Shown here: piece by piece, positions 33,012 to 48,200 of the stretch | Position numbering within the stretch: position 1 is the stretch's first letter | Layout of the letters: the number at the start of each line of letters is the position of its first letter | NCBI RefSeq assembly: GCF_000002075.1 | Contig: NW_004797278.1 | Span: forward strand, 2,102,639 to 2,166,638 | From: Aplysia californica | Lineage: Eukaryota; Mollusca; Gastropoda; Aplysiida; Aplysiidae | DNA length: 64,000 nt | Direction: 5' to 3' | Notes under the pieces: generated by a model | Databases searched by the model: none | What the model was told of the DNA's origin: nothing | The model's input: the letters and a program-made list of their open reading frames with translations, nothing else | Position numbers and translations under genes: made by a program

Positions 33012-36000
33012 CTATAAAGAAATTTAACTTAGACAAAGTGAAAACAATTCACATAAATTTGATACCTTTTATCCCTCACACAGCAAACCATCTCAGATCA
33101 TAAATCAGTCCACCAATTCCAGGAGCCTATTAGAACATACTGAGTCCTTTTTAGAGAAAAATTTTAAGACATTGCTGACAAATACACAACCAAACACTGA
33201 ATGTCATTTTAAATTTGGAAAAAAGTCGTTACAGTAATAGCTTTTTGACATCCTCCCACAGATTCACAGGTGGGTTGTGAGTATCTCCTCACAGCTATAC
33301 TACACAAGGGATAGATTGAACTGGGGTCTCTTTTGGGAGAGTATCTTCTATCTAAATGATTAAAGTTTTGAATACACTAAATAAATTTACTGTTTCACAG
33401 AGAGACTGTCAAGTATAGGAATCGAGAGAACAAGTCCTCAAATCTTTAGAAATCAGTTTTAAGGTGCAATGGCTCCTTTTAAAACTGTGGCCAAATAACC
33501 TTTATATAACAGTACCAGCACATGAAGAGCAAGTTGAGGTTTGATTTCTAAAATTTCTTCTTAAAAGAATATCAAACTAACATTTTTTTCTGAAGATAAA
33601 AACCTACTAATCCCATGGTGGGGACAGAAGAACTTTTATGTACATGAAAAAGAGCAGAAACAATAAATGCTATGTCAGCAAAACACACCAGGCCCACTTG
33701 AAAATCAGTGTTTGCTTTTGTTTTTTGTAAGTCAAGGCAACAATTTCAAGAAAGACAGGTAAAACCACAAGTCGACAGTGTATCACACTCGAAAAAGTCA
33801 CAGTCTGATCACAAGCATAAAACATTTATAACTCACCAAATGAGGGCACTACCCATTTGCTCCATAGGGTAGATTGAATCTTTGAACTTGGTTATTTCTT
33901 TACAGTATGAGAAGTTTAAGATTATACAGACTCATCATTGGAGTAATTGATTCGGTCAGCCACTGGTTATTGAATGTGGAGGAACAATCCTCACACGAAG
34001 ACATCACTAAAGAGTGGTGTAGGTTGGGGGTCAATGTGAATAAATCAGTCATCAAAGTTTTTCAACTGAAACTTGTAAGCTTATCACAATAAGGTGCAGA
34101 TCACAATCAGATCAAAACGGGGCCAAAATTTTTTTAAAAAATCAGTTTTGTTTCATGCAACATTCCAGCGATTTTTTAACATTTAAAAAATACATATATA
34201 TTCATTATACAGTCACCCCATTCGTCAGGACAGCACTAATACTAATAGCCAAATCCCAAAGTACTTTAAGTGTCACAGAGTAACTGTATGTGTATATATA
34301 TACAGGTGTCATGACATGGTGGAATCAGGTGCTCGTCAATTTTTGGGCATAAGAAGTTATTGGTCATTGGTAATTGGTAGGAGAATTAGTATTATCACAG
34401 GCAGTACAATGCCAAAGGTGCTCCTCCCTCTTCTCCAGAATCCATGAAAGGGTTGGCTTGCTGATCATGCCCATCATCAGAGGGAGTTATAGGTATAATC
34501 TTAAAGCTTGTTCATTTGACTTGCTTTCGATTAAAAGAATCCCCATCTATCTTGAATAGAAATCGAGATATTTCTAATTGAAGGAGGTGGAGGTCTCCTG
34601 GTATCATAGTTAAAATTAGAGAGAAAATGGCTGCCAAAGTTTGGTGACTTCCAAAGCTCGAATACCCCTGGACACTAGAAAGTTACAATTTTGGTACCTG
34701 TGATCAACATTTTTCAGTAAAATCCAACAAGATGGGCACAAAAGGTGCTGAGCAACACGTTAAAATTTTTTTTTTTAATTGCCAAATTGGTGGGAAAAAT
34801 GCCAGTTTCTTCAATTTCATTACTTTGATGAGCGCCTGATTTCACCATCATGCCTCACATATATGTACCACTGATGTCAATTACATAAAATAGGCAATCA
34901 CTACAAAAAAAAATAGTTTGCATCAGATAAGACATGAAATTACGATAAAGAGAGTGGAGGAATATGGAGAGAGAGAAACATATAAAGACAGAGATAAACA
35001 GAGAGAGGAGAGCTCAAAAAAGCTATACTATAATTTGGTTTTAAAATATTCCACGACATGAAAATACATGTGACCTGCCAAGATCACAGATATACTGACT
35101 AAGGTATTCATAAAAATTATCAACAGTAACATATATAATAGGTTTTAAAAAATATGCGGCAAAAAATAATATTCATCACATGCAACAATATTTTTCCTGA
35201 ATTTGTTGTTTCACTATGTTTAAATGAATACACAATCCAACACCATGTAGGCTAATATAATCAACAGCCTGTATATTCTTCATACTACTGAAAACAAACA
35301 AGGTTCACTAACATCAATAAAAGTATCTAATAAGAAATCACAACAGTCCATGATCTGTGTTTACATCCTCAAGATTATTTTACAAAAAGGAAATTTGGAT
35401 TTGGTCACACAAAATGGTGGCTTCAATTTCGTCTTTGGATATTACTTAACATTGTGCTATCACAAAAATCATTCAGAAATAAAATTTAAAAGTTCTAATG
35501 TGGTGTGGACCGTCCAGGACCAAATAATGTCACAGTTAAAAATACAATGCATAAGTGCAAACAAATAGTATTATCAAGTACCAAGGAAGCTTGGAAGAAA
35601 TAACAAAAAGTAAAACAAAATAATTTTGAAATTTGCTAGTGATTTAGATTTTTATTACATGGACTTTCATCAAACCTGCTTCAAGAATGAGAAAGAAAAA
35701 AAAGTATTCCAGGAGATTTTAAGATTCTCTTTAATTAGGAGCCCAGTGGAGCTCTGTAATTCACATGATTTTAAATTACTTATTTGAACCCTTTTCAAAA
35801 GAGACTATGTTGCATAAGACAGAGACTAAAGTACAGTTGAACCAATCATCAAAAGCACTATTGTGAATGATTGAGAAAACACTCATAGACAGTTGAAGGA
35901 CTAACCAGATCAAACAGAAAACATCTCAACTGTCTCCCTAGAAACCATTCCCATCAAGTGGAAGCTGTTTTGCTTGAATGTCAACTGCACAAACCACTGA

Positions 36001-37352
36001 AAATTGATTATATTTTCATCCATCTCTCAGATCATTTTTTATCACACATTGCTTTCATCCTTTTAACTTTAAGACATATCCATTCCAGCCCTTTTTATCC
36101 TTGGTCTGAGTCTCGAGGTTCAACACAAACCAATTTATTAAAAGGATGCTGGCTGGGAGATTATTCCTCGAACGGATTCTTCCTGGGATGGTCAAGCAGT
36201 ATAAAATTTATTTCTAAATTCCTCTGTTGTTTCTCTGTCCCAAATTAACATACTTGTTGGGATATAATTCTGCACCCTAGATTATTCTAAGAACTGTCTC
36301 TATTCATTAAAACAAAAAGGTTAGGGATAATGACTTTGTACATAATGCTAAACCATTTACACTTCAAACACTGAGAATTCAAACCCTGTTGCAATACTGT
36401 CATCAAAAGTGATAGCAAATTGAAAAACATTCCATCACTTAAAATGTAATGACTGTTTTTCATCACAGGTCTGTCTTCAACATATACATGTTCACAGGTA
36501 AGTAAAATGCAGATCTTTCGAGAAAAAAAAAGGGGGGGGGGGGATGTAAGGGGATTTGGATACTGATGAAGGTGGCTCTCGGCTAATCTAAAGCATCTCA
36601 ATCTCAGCCACAGATAAAAAATACAAATACATGTAAAACCAAAAGTTCACACACACAGAACATTATATTCTAACCATATGCAGACCTCGGTTTGGTTTCT
36701 AAATGGAGAAGCAGGCTTAAACAGGAAAATGGCATGAACAGGAAACAATGAAAAAAATAGTTCCTTTCTACCAGCTAATGTAAGCTGGAAACACAAGTCT
36801 TGTTCTGTGTTGTCCTTGTCCCACCTTCAGATGTCAATCAACTATCCAGACACAAGAAAACTTACGTTTTATTTAGATTCTAGAGTGAAGGAACACATAC
36901 ATATGTATAAAGTATATAGTTTGCGTGTAAAAGCATGCACTACAAGGACTTATGTGTTAATTACTACTGAGCAAAACTTCTGACAATACAAAGATTTGGT
37001 AGGTAATATGGAAGAGCAGATACAAAAAAGGCATATACATTCACTGTGAATAAATTGGTTATTGAAGTAGAAGACGTATGGCTATTCATACAAAGTGAAG
37101 AGAAGTTTTCACTTTGAAGGAAGCATGAGTTATCGTTTAGATCATTGTATTCAAAGAGACAGCAAAGTGCTGATACACACAATGTGAACAAAGTGAGAAA
37201 TGTAGGTTTCATGACACACACCAAGAACAAAAATAGAAATCTAGGAAGTTGGCACACTGAATATCAAAAGAATATTTTTTGTCTGGCAATTCAGCTGAAC
37301 TGCATTAAAAACTAGCCCAGGATGTCACAATAAAAGCAAATGTAATCTGATT
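33012..37352. other. Non-coding stretch between the candidate exon and the intersectin 3' end
   Basis: Apart from the MITE at 34306-34858 and a G-run near 36532-36543, I see no coding exon or structured repeat. A weak tRNA-like pattern occurs near 33295-33360 on the minus strand. Confidence 0.5.
34306..34858. mobile_element. TIR-bearing MITE, copy 2 (about 553 bp)
   Basis: Diverged relative of the element at 20462-20889 in the same orientation. The ends are GTGTCATGACATGGTGGAAT and, inverted, GTGAGGCATGATGGTGAAAT, then CAGG-GCTC-TCAA in both. It is about 125 bp longer than copy 1 through extra sequence near the left end. No clear target duplication; AT repeats flank it. Confidence 0.7.
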
Positions 37353-37358
37353 TTTATT
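37353..37358 (-). promoter_or_regulatory. ITSN: Candidate intersectin polyadenylation signal
   Basis: First full AATAAA I noticed on the minus strand after the stop codon, giving a 3' UTR of about 1 kb. Confidence 0.4.
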
Positions 37359-38319
37359 CTAAAAATCAACAAGACTGTACAATGCAGCAAAACAAAAAAG
37401 CAAAAAGCCTGTTATAACCATGGCAACAAAATGAAAGATGTAAAATGCCACACGGATGCTAAAAGTAAAAGAAATGTTTTTGAAAGGTGACTAGGATGTC
37501 TGAGTATTATGACGACAAAACTGCATACAAAAAATGACAAAACCTGTTGTTGATTGTTTCTTGTGGCAACAGAATTTTTGTTAGTCTTACTTCTAAAATA
37601 AGTGGGCATTCTGTCAGTGCTTCAGTACATGGACAGGAAAAAACACAGGATGAAGGGAGAAGAAAGTCCTCACACGCTCTTAAATAAGAAACTCTCTCTC
37701 ATATAGCACTGTTCCACCATCTACAGATAATAATAAAGGTGATTGTCAAACATTAATTACTATGTTTCTTTTAGAATAAAAGGGGCCAGAGTCCTATTAC
37801 ATGAAGCTTTTTTTCCACATGGGCACATCTTGCCAGAGACTGCGCTTAAACTGACAGCCAAGAGGAGACTCCTCAAAGTCATGACAGATAACAAATAACA
37901 GACCGACATGGCTGCAGGAAATAGTATATGTTCATCAATGCTGCAGAATAGTTAACTACAAACAAAGTTGAAAACGAAATGAAAAGGACAGATGAAAAGC
38001 AAAAGAACATCACAAATAATGGGAGAATGACATACGGAGTGAAGAAGGAAAGAGTGGAGGAAAAAAACGTGACCATAAAGACAAATGGCAACAAATTCTA
38101 CACATTATGACAATATCTCATCAATGCCTCTGGAATGACTTGAACAATGTTATAATCTTATTAAACAATCAGCACATATAGAGCCTTCTTGATTCACCTG
38201 AAACTGTTTCACACTGTTTTACAACATTTCTAAATTGCTTGGTAGGGAAATGAGTAAATTGTAACTTGAGTACAGCAGAATAAATGTATCCCCCTCCCAA
38301 AACATCTACACTTGTCATG

Positions 38320-40251
38320 CTATGGCTCGTAGAGCTGCAGATCTAATTTCACAACAACTTCACCAGTTTCAACTTCATGGAGAATGAGCCTTTTAGTTAT
38401 TGGTCCACGCCTGTCTCCACTCTGGTCTAGAACATCCTTAATGCGAACCTCAGTGCGGCCTAAGAAATCTGAGAATGAAAATAACAATTAAAAACATGGA
38501 ATTTTGGGTCTACTACGTTAATAAGCATGTATACAATCAAATTATTCTAATACCTATGAAAAAATTTATTACGAAACTATGTTAATTTATTCCTAAATGA
38601 AAATGCTTGGTTATCAGCCTCAATAAAACAGAAAATCTGTCAAATTATATCTTTATACTGTATCGATAAGTCGCTCAAAGATACAGAAAAACATGTTCGG
38701 GCAAGTGAGTGAGTCACCAATGACTAGGACATACCGTTAGGAGAATACAGGTCCCGATCATACACCGTAAAGCAGAGGGTGTCCCTCTCTACATCCCGTA
38801 AAAGAAACTGCATTGATGCATTCCATCGAGGGTTTAAAGTTCCAGGAATAACTTTTGTGCGATGTTCTTGTGACCCCATGCTAACCTCACAGTATGGGTC
38901 ACTTTTACCTGAGGAATAAATAAATATGAAGTTTTTCACAACCAAATGAGGTACTTCACTTTTCCATCTTTTAAATATGGCAGACAATTAAAAACAGCAC
39001 TAACAATTTGAGAAGTCAAAAAACAATGATGCAAATTCTTAAATTCCTGAGGTGACATTTATCCTTTCCAAATACACAGACACAAGTTGATTATCACTGA
39101 AGAATAATTTGAGAAACAAATTCCTCTCAATTTTCATCTGTTTTGAAGCAAATAATTTTAGGCAGTTCTTGTAAAATCCATTATTGAAGAATTCTTTCTT
39201 CACACCACGTGTAAACATGAAGGCTGCCAAAAGCATTATTAATTTTAAAAACCACTTTAAGAATTCATGAAACTCCAGAAAATAGTTATTAAGTTAATGA
39301 CAACAGAACAGCTATATATAAGATAGCCCAAAATAGATAAATGATTTTGATAAAGGAATCAGAACACTTAAATTCAGGTAGCATTATGAAAGTGTGCACG
39401 AACAATGCTCCATAAATTTTACATCTCTCGATATATGGCATATTCACAACAACATTAGACATAGGTACAAACATTGTTTATGTTTGGCAACTGTCTTGGT
39501 TCAACAATGCATCTGTCCAATATTGAACATTTCCTGAAAATGGGGTTAGTTTCAAGACTCTTAAAGTAAAAAAAAACACAGAGAATGAGTACATTTTGTT
39601 TTCTTTGAATAAGTAAATACTACAGAGAAAAACACTAGCTCACATTTTAAAAAAAACCTTAACAGATGGTATTTGTCTAAAATTGTAACTGCATCAAAAG
39701 ATGTTATTTGTTTGACGATGAATTGGCCTCAAAAGACAGTACTTGCTATATCATTATGCTGCATTGGCAGACCGTATAACAAAAGCGCATCTAATCTTCT
39801 CCAAAAATCACTGGACGGAAATCTAATCTTTAGCATAATTATGCAAGGCCAGCAAAATGATGAAAGTAACTTTCTAACGTAAAAATGCACACACAAAGAC
39901 ACAATTTCTGTATTTCCTGCTCATGACTGTATAGAAGTATGTGGAGTAGATTGCTCATAGAGAGGTTGATGCTGCATCACAAAATTCTATGTCAATAAAT
40001 ACACAGAAAGCTCATCAAAGTTAGATGACTACCATACTCCTGTAAATATGTAACACTCAAACAAACACCCAAAAATTCATTTCAAGGATAGAAAAATGGT
40101 AAGAGTAGAGGGAAGCCAAGAAAATGGAAATGGCTTGAAGGTCATATTTGAGTCCATTTGAGCTACTTCATCATTACTAGTTTAAATGGTACACCCCTTG
40201 CCACTTGGGTGGGTTGGGGGAGGGAGAGAGGGAGAGAGGGAGAGAGGGAGA

Positions 40252-40316
<65 letters not shown>

Positions 40317-42155
40317 TTTTAATACTTGATTCAACATCCGACTACACACATAAAGTTCATTTCTAAGGCAGACCTCTGAGGTTTGGGATGGAGGTTTGTC
40401 TTTGGCAGGCCTAACTCTCATTTTACAGACACACTGGCAATGAGTTGACAGGATAGAAGACAAAGTAAAAGAGAAAAGATGACATCCTATGCCAGAGAGT
40501 TCACAGCAATGGAATGGCACCCCACCAATGTGCATCTGTAATCTGTATCACCCCCCCCCCCCTCCTTCCACCCGCCAGTTTAGAGAGAAACCGATAGAAT
40601 GACAGAATTAGAAAAATCAAATAAACCAATGATACATTTGCAACACTACAAACAAGCTCAGAAGATCTCCGAAAATAACTAACAGAGTTACAGGTAACAA
40701 AAGAAAATCGAGGATCTCTTTTATGCAAGTCAGAAATGCCAGCTACTAAATTCAGTCAAAGCAAAGTGTCCAAACTAAATACAAGTACATGTACTTGCCA
40801 AGGCAAATATTGCAGAAATCTAACCCAATTATTTTCTCTCTTCCATAAAACCTGACCTGAGTGGTCCCGCCTTTGTCTTCACGAGAACTATTACAACACC
40901 CACTGACATAAACTAACTCTGTTTGTTATTCCTGTTTTGTCTTCTTGCTTATCCTAACATTAAGAGGCCATTATTGTATCAGATTGTATCAATGACTCTC
41001 TTCTTGAGTTCTCTCTTTTCTTACAAAAGTTACAAAAATACTAAACCATGAACCAGTCAAGAGGAAATAAGGCATGGATATAAAGTTTCTTTTTCCCTTT
41101 CTTCGGTCAATAACCTTGTCTAGGCAAACAAGCTAAATCATACTGACAAATTACTAACTGATAACCATCAGATTCCTTGTCCAGCAAAAATATTACATCC
41201 GTATGTTATCAAAAATGAAAGAGTAACTTTGTACATTTTCTTTCCTGTTTATTCATAACAGAATATTTCAGAAATACCATTAAGATGTTATGGTAAAGTA
41301 CACATGAAACAATGATTAAATCTATGAATTCATACCAATGGCAAGTCGAAATAATATATTTATGATACACTGATATTAAAATGAGTATTTTCCATTCAAA
41401 ATCAATTTTATTCCACAAAGTTGTGAGTAAAAAATAGAACCTCACTCCTGATAAACAACGTGAATCAGTATGACTAAGAGAAAAGCAAAATAACAGCTGT
41501 ACACCTGAGAAACAGGTGCCAGATTCATAACTGTTATACAATCATAAACCTACACTACTGCCAGTAAGATCTAACTTGTCAAATTCAAGAAAGAATTAAC
41601 CAGACAAACATTACCCCTCTTTTGACTAAAGGTTCCATACATACATACCACTACTTCAAAATGCTTAATTAAAGAAAAATGGGTTAAATAGGAAAAGGTT
41701 TCTTACGTAACCAACATTCATGCAGTAGAATGCTTAAATGCACAACCTGATGTAAAACATCAACTTACCGGACTGATCAGAGGCTTTCAAGTGGCAAGCC
41801 TCTTGAATGACAACAAGGATTCTGCCAACACTAGGGCGCTTCACTAACAGAATAAAACAATAAACCAAGCGTTGCAGTGCATGCAGTTCAAACTCAAATG
41901 ATGCTCAGCAGGAAACTAAGGTACAGCAAAACAAGAGACAACGAAAAGATTAAGAGCCCGAAGTGAGGGACGTGCAGGTGGTGAAATCCCCAAGATGCAA
42001 TGACAAGCACAAGTAACATAAAAACAACAGAACACACGGAACTGAGTACAATAATAAATAATCATCAGTGCAATAGATAATGAAAGGGTTAAGACTGACA
42101 CTCACACAGCTTAAAAAAGATTCCCATATCAATAACAACAGTAACAATAATAAAA

Positions 42156-42207
<52 letters not shown>

Positions 42208-42217
42208 CAATGTTAAC

Positions 42218-42267
<50 letters not shown>

Positions 42268-45200
42268 ATGTGATAATGATAATAATAACAAAAATGAGAA
42301 AAAATGTGTAACTTAAAACACGACTGAAAAGGTGCGGTGGTAAAAAAAGAAGCATATTGTTTCCTCTTCTAAAGTCACAATTTTTCAATCACAATGATGG
42401 AAATGGAGATTTCCAGCTGGGAAATTATGAATACTATTACTATACAAAAAACACTTGGCCTACAGGAAAAGAACACCTCCTATATCCCAAGCAGCTTCAA
42501 ATCAAGCCAACCAACAAAAAAAGTATGTCTTTATTTTTCTTCCCTCAGCCCTCTATTCTGACTCAAAACCTGTCGTAAGGACATACCCAGGGTTTGCCTT
42601 TTTGAGGTCTTTTAACAAATTTACTTTCCAGAAAACATATGATTGGAAAAGAAAAATGCCCATACTGTGGTCATATTTCTTATCGTTTTTCCATTTATGG
42701 AAAGGAGGGGGGGAGAGTGAAATCTAACAATTTAACATAACCAGACTGCGTCGAAGGACTCATGTATCACCTGAAACCTTTATGCCTAGTAAGGCAGGAA
42801 AATAAAAAACCTCCGGAGCAGAACTGAAGAATGGCAGTGATTGGCATGCAGTACAACACCGGTACACAGAGGTTCTGGTGCACAAACTATCAACACAAGA
42901 CTGAGGGTGGGTAGAGGCTGACAAGACTATGCACTCTTCAGAGTCATCTTCTGAACTCAAAGTGAGGTGTGAATGAGTTGCGTCTCTTCAAAAAACAAGA
43001 ATTTAAGGACATTTCGCCTTGTTATGAAATTACATGACGGGTCAACATTTGTATTTCTCATTTGAAAGAAGGACGTTTAAAGTCCAACAAAGCATCTTCA
43101 AATAACAGAACAATTATTTTTGGTACTTGTTGCTGAACCCAAAAATCATTGCCTTTAGTATGAGATAACCAAATTATTGGGTACTCAAAATATTGTAATT
43201 CTTTTACCAAAGAAGTATTCACAATGGGTGTAAGTAAAAAGATTTACCAAGTACCACCGGTTTTGTTTGGAAATGAATCTAGTTCATGAATTTTACTGCA
43301 CATAAATCAATACATAAGAAACTGATAAACTAATAACTTCCTTTACACAGCCTCACTTTGGCTCAGAGAGAACTCTGCCATAGACTTCTTCACCCCATGA
43401 GAAAGCCTCAAACCTACCGGCATCAAGAGGAGGCCTTAGGCCCACTCCTTCCTCCACCACCACCAGCGCTCTGCCAACTGGTTTTGCTCGCAAGGCTACA
43501 AGTGCCATTTACAACAGAGAAGAGAGTGTCAACATGTTTTACTTTCTTGTCACTTCAGACACTGACAGTTCCATTCAACACATTAAAGCCAGTACAATGT
43601 ACACAAGACACCTTAGTATTTATTTGACTCACATTTGAAGGGAGAAGAAGGAAAAAGGTAAGTGCCTTAGCACTCTGCTGATAAGACTACATAACCTTTT
43701 CGGAGAAAGTTTGCATGGGGTCAAGGGTAAATACAAATTTTTTAAACCTTTACATAGAAAAAAATAAAGTAGATCAGTACTTTATACACAGAGAAAAAGA
43801 TTGAAGAAAAAAACAGGACAAAAAGGTAGAATGAGGTAGAGGACAGAAAACAATGGAAATGAAAGATGGGTGAATTTCGGAATACAGGAGATGGTTAGAA
43901 AGACAGAAAAAGACAGGAAAAAAGTAATAAAGACTAAGTCACAGTAACTAAACTGATATTAAAATAACAGCACGATTTGAAATGCTTAAGGACTAGAACA
44001 CTAAAAAAAAAATGTACCCAAAAATCAAGGTACAATACCAAGTTTCAAAAATAAAACTTGAAAAATGGCTTTTTAGGTCACCACTTTGAAAAGGACAAAG
44101 ATCTGTATGCAGATCTGTTAAAACTGTCCAATTGTTAACATTTTTTAAATGTAATAATCATCATCATCATGGCATAAGAAAAAAACTTTGAAACGTAATT
44201 CAACTGACTGTGCTGAAAGCACATTAAGACATTGTTTAAAAATGAAGCTTTTTTTTTACTGATTATGATGAAAGTGGTAAAATACACTAGACCTGTCAAA
44301 CTCCAAAACAACATAATAAATACATGAATATTCAAGAGTAAACACCTTCAAACTAAGCTTACTGCCCCAAAATTCTTACTGATTAGTCAGACTAAGTGTA
44401 GGCTCTGTCAGAGTAAATAAACTCCAAAATATTCATAACACGAAACATCTCTAGACAATGTCATAAAAAGCAACTCCAAACACCCCCCTCCTCCCATAAA
44501 CACAATTCATGTCATATTCTTGTTCAGGTGGATTTCAAACAATGATAGAATACACACTTTTCCTTCTTACCTCCTATAGAGCCTTAAGGTAAACTGTTTA
44601 ATAATTGTACCTATTTTAAAAAAGAAAGAGCTATATAAGCATTATAATATAAAAACAGAATTAATCTCATTCGCTTTCACCTACCCGAGTGGGCTCTCTC
44701 CAGCTTTCTCTTTGCTTTGTCTTTGTACTGTTTGGAGGCTGCTTCTATTTCTCGGATCCAGGTATCCCTGTTTCGCATGAAGGTATATTTTAAAATGCTA
44801 AATAAACTGACCATTTCATAAAAACTACTTTGTAGGACATATTTTAAAAATATTTTTACATATGCCCTCTAGTACTGCAAAATCTTACATTCCTCACTCA
44901 ATATCAACTTGCAGGCTAACGGCATGGTTGAAGAGAAAACAGCTATTATGCAGTTTTACTACTCTCGCACACCTACCATTCCACATGAGGAGTCCACGAG
45001 AAAAACGGGAATAGTCACAAACTGAAAATCAAGAGGGTATCAATTTTGAACGCTTGTTGACTCATAACTGTATTTCTGCTCAGCATTAGGTTGATTATTG
45101 TTGTTCGATTTCCAACAAACATATCACATAAACCACCAGTCAAACAAACATCCATGAGTCTACAAGGTTTGAAAATTGACACCCTCATTATTTCCAGTTT

Positions 45201-48200
45201 GCGACTATGCCCGTTTTTCCCGTGGACCCCTCATATGTGAAACTTGCCAAAGAGAAGATATCAAAGTACACATTATATGATAACCAAAACAACTTCTTCT
45301 CAGGGATACTCAGAAGAGCACAAACTTTCTTTCACTCCTGAACTCATAGAGGCTGCAGGATTTTGAAGTCATGAAACAGAAAAGTCTCTGACTGTAAATG
45401 TTTTAAGCCCCATCGAAACAATTTAGAGCATTATAATATTTCTGAGGCAGGGGTAATCTCTAAAAGATTCAGAAGACTGAAATTTGATGGAAGTGCTAAA
45501 TGTTTCAACAGAGAGCAGCAAGTAATGTAACGTAAACCAGACCTCTCTACATGGGACACAGCTTTCAGGTTGATGATTCTGTCACTTGTGATGTGGAACA
45601 AAGTAGGATCTGTGTCATCAACAGGCTTCTTTACCGTTACTTCATTCAGGAAAATGGGCTGAAAAGAAAACAATATTTGATTTGGTTGGAGTTCTAGTTT
45701 TGGCACCACTTTTACAGTTTCCTAAAGATATCAAACTGAGGTAGAGCATGGTGAATAATAATGATTGTGAATAGACTCCAAACAACCCAAGATCCAAAAC
45801 AACTTGAACCAAAGAAAACAGGAAATGCAGCAAGTAACACACTTAAGTTAAACAGACCCAAGTCACATTTATATGTCAATGGTACGAGCTAGAATACACG
45901 CACATAGAATTTGATCTTTGTTATCTATGTCTCAATCTATTGTCATTTTCTCAGTTAGGCTATATAAAATTATACATATGACAAGTAGTGTCTGAGAATT
46001 ACAATAACACACAAACAAATGCCATGAAGAAGCAGAATCATATTGAAAATTGCACTAGGATTCCAAATCTGTAAGGAGACATACTTCTCTTTTCTTTTTC
46101 TTCAGAAATAACATTATTAACAAAATAAATAAAAGAGTAAGGAGTATCTATCTGCAAATGACACCCATTTCCATTATTCTGAACTCATCAATGGCTAGAA
46201 CGGCGTGTTCCTATGGCAGTTACCAGTTTATTAGAGAGAATATCACGAATGGTATTTTCACTAGTATCCCTAGACAGCAGTTGTTTATTGACAAAGATAT
46301 ACTTACAACACGATACATTTTAAACTGTGTACTTGTATCAAAGAGGTGAACAGTGCTGAAGGTAGTGCCCAAAGGACGTGATGTGGTGGCAAGCATGAGG
46401 AAATCATTGAACAAAAATCCTATAAGCTCCTTGTTGCTTTTTGCCTGTCAGAAGGGGTGAGGAAAAGACACACTTGAAATAATTGACATGTACAACCGAA
46501 AATAAAATAGGAACTCTTTGAATCACAAACAAAAACAAATAATGATGGAGTGACAGAGATCACACACTGACTCAATTCTCCATTACCTTGGAGATTATTC
46601 GACGATAACAAAAGATGAAAAAACTGTGTTCCCTGTAAATGCACAAAGATAAGTCATGTAGAGTTCAAATACATTATCATTTTTTTTTACCGGACCAATC
46701 ACACACAAATGAATAGAAGGATATACCATTTCAGAAATAACCCCCCCCCCCCATTCTCATATCTACTTCTTTTCATGAAAGAGAATAAGAGAATAAACAT
46801 CTATAATATTTCAAAACTAGGAGAAATGTGTTCATCCTGTACAGATAAACTCTTCCAAAGTACATAAATGTCTGAGTAAACATAACATTATGTGTCCCAA
46901 GAGTTTCTCTGTTCTATCTGATGCCACTTACTAATTTCGTCTGAGCAGACCTTACAATAAGCAGCTTCTTTTCAAGATTACAGTCTTCATATAATGAACC
47001 TTCTCCTTAAACTAGTGGGTTTTTTTTTTTTTACAGCAGTCTCCTCCCAAAATGAAATGTGTGACTGCAAAAAGCTGAATTCTCTTTTAATAAAAGGAAC
47101 AACATGTTTTACATTTAATTCATGAATTTCGATTTCACCGATTCCATTTTAAGGTTTTGACATTTATGAGTTTTGACATTTTATTTGACCAACTTTTAAA
47201 GAGCTACAACTGACATCAATCTCACCATAGAACATATCAATAGACTGAGCATTTCAAAGTTTCGATTTTTAGTCACAAACAAAGACCAGCAACCATGAAG
47301 ATTCCCAAGGTATGATTTGATTGGACACATATTTTTGGGGTGATAGCAAAATAATCTTGGAATAGTTTTAGTAAGAGTTTTATAGGCACTTGCAACACAT
47401 ATATGTCATAAAAGTGCAGAAGATTAGAGGTGTTACCACAGAGTAACATAAAAAAGAAAAGATGGAGGAGAGATAAAGACAATAGATGTTTGATAGAAAA
47501 GAAGGGTCAAAATACAACAGAGCACCGTCCAACCACCCACAATCCTGGAAAAACCCTAGTCATACCTTGTACAAAATGCCATGAAATATGAGTCTTCGTT
47601 GTCCTAAACAATTCGTAGTTGAATTAAAAACAATGTTCTGAAATATAAAAGAAAACAACAAATTATTATGAAGGAAGAAGTGGAAATAAAATGTAATCAC
47701 AGTATCTATAGCGATGGTTGATATATATATATATAAATACGTAGGGAAATGTTATTACAACCTTTAACCTTTGTTTATAAACATCAACATTAGTGCTTGG
47801 CTGTGTCAGGCATGCTCATACTCGACCAGTGATGACAATGATTATCTAAATTACTAATTAAACATGAAATTTTGATTATAAAAAAGTTTAAAAGGTTACT
47901 TAACTACAGTAACAGTCAGAACACAGAGACAAAAGGGAGTCACCATGGTGATGATCATTAGGCCTTCAGGGGGATAAAAAGCAAGATATAGAATAAGAAT
48001 GCCAGGAGAACAGATAAGAAATAAGACTACCAAAAGCACTGCTCAACCATCAAAGGACAGGAAAGGAGAATGATGAAAAGAAGTAGTTGTGTTTTTTAAG
48101 GGGTAAATAACAGCAAGCCAGCTGACAATGACAACATTTCATCAGGAACAGATTAGGACAAAAGTAACATGGAAAAGAAGACAAAAGGGCAGATCATATC

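Noticed and set aside
38320-38908. Alternative intersectin C-terminus by splicing the penultimate exon to 32946-33011
   Set aside because: The join would be out of frame and stop after about seven codons, removing part of C2; no support.
42080-42388. Open frames of poly-Asn, poly-Leu and poly-Ile on both strands
   Set aside because: They are translations of the (AAT)n microsatellite; no other sequence supports a protein.
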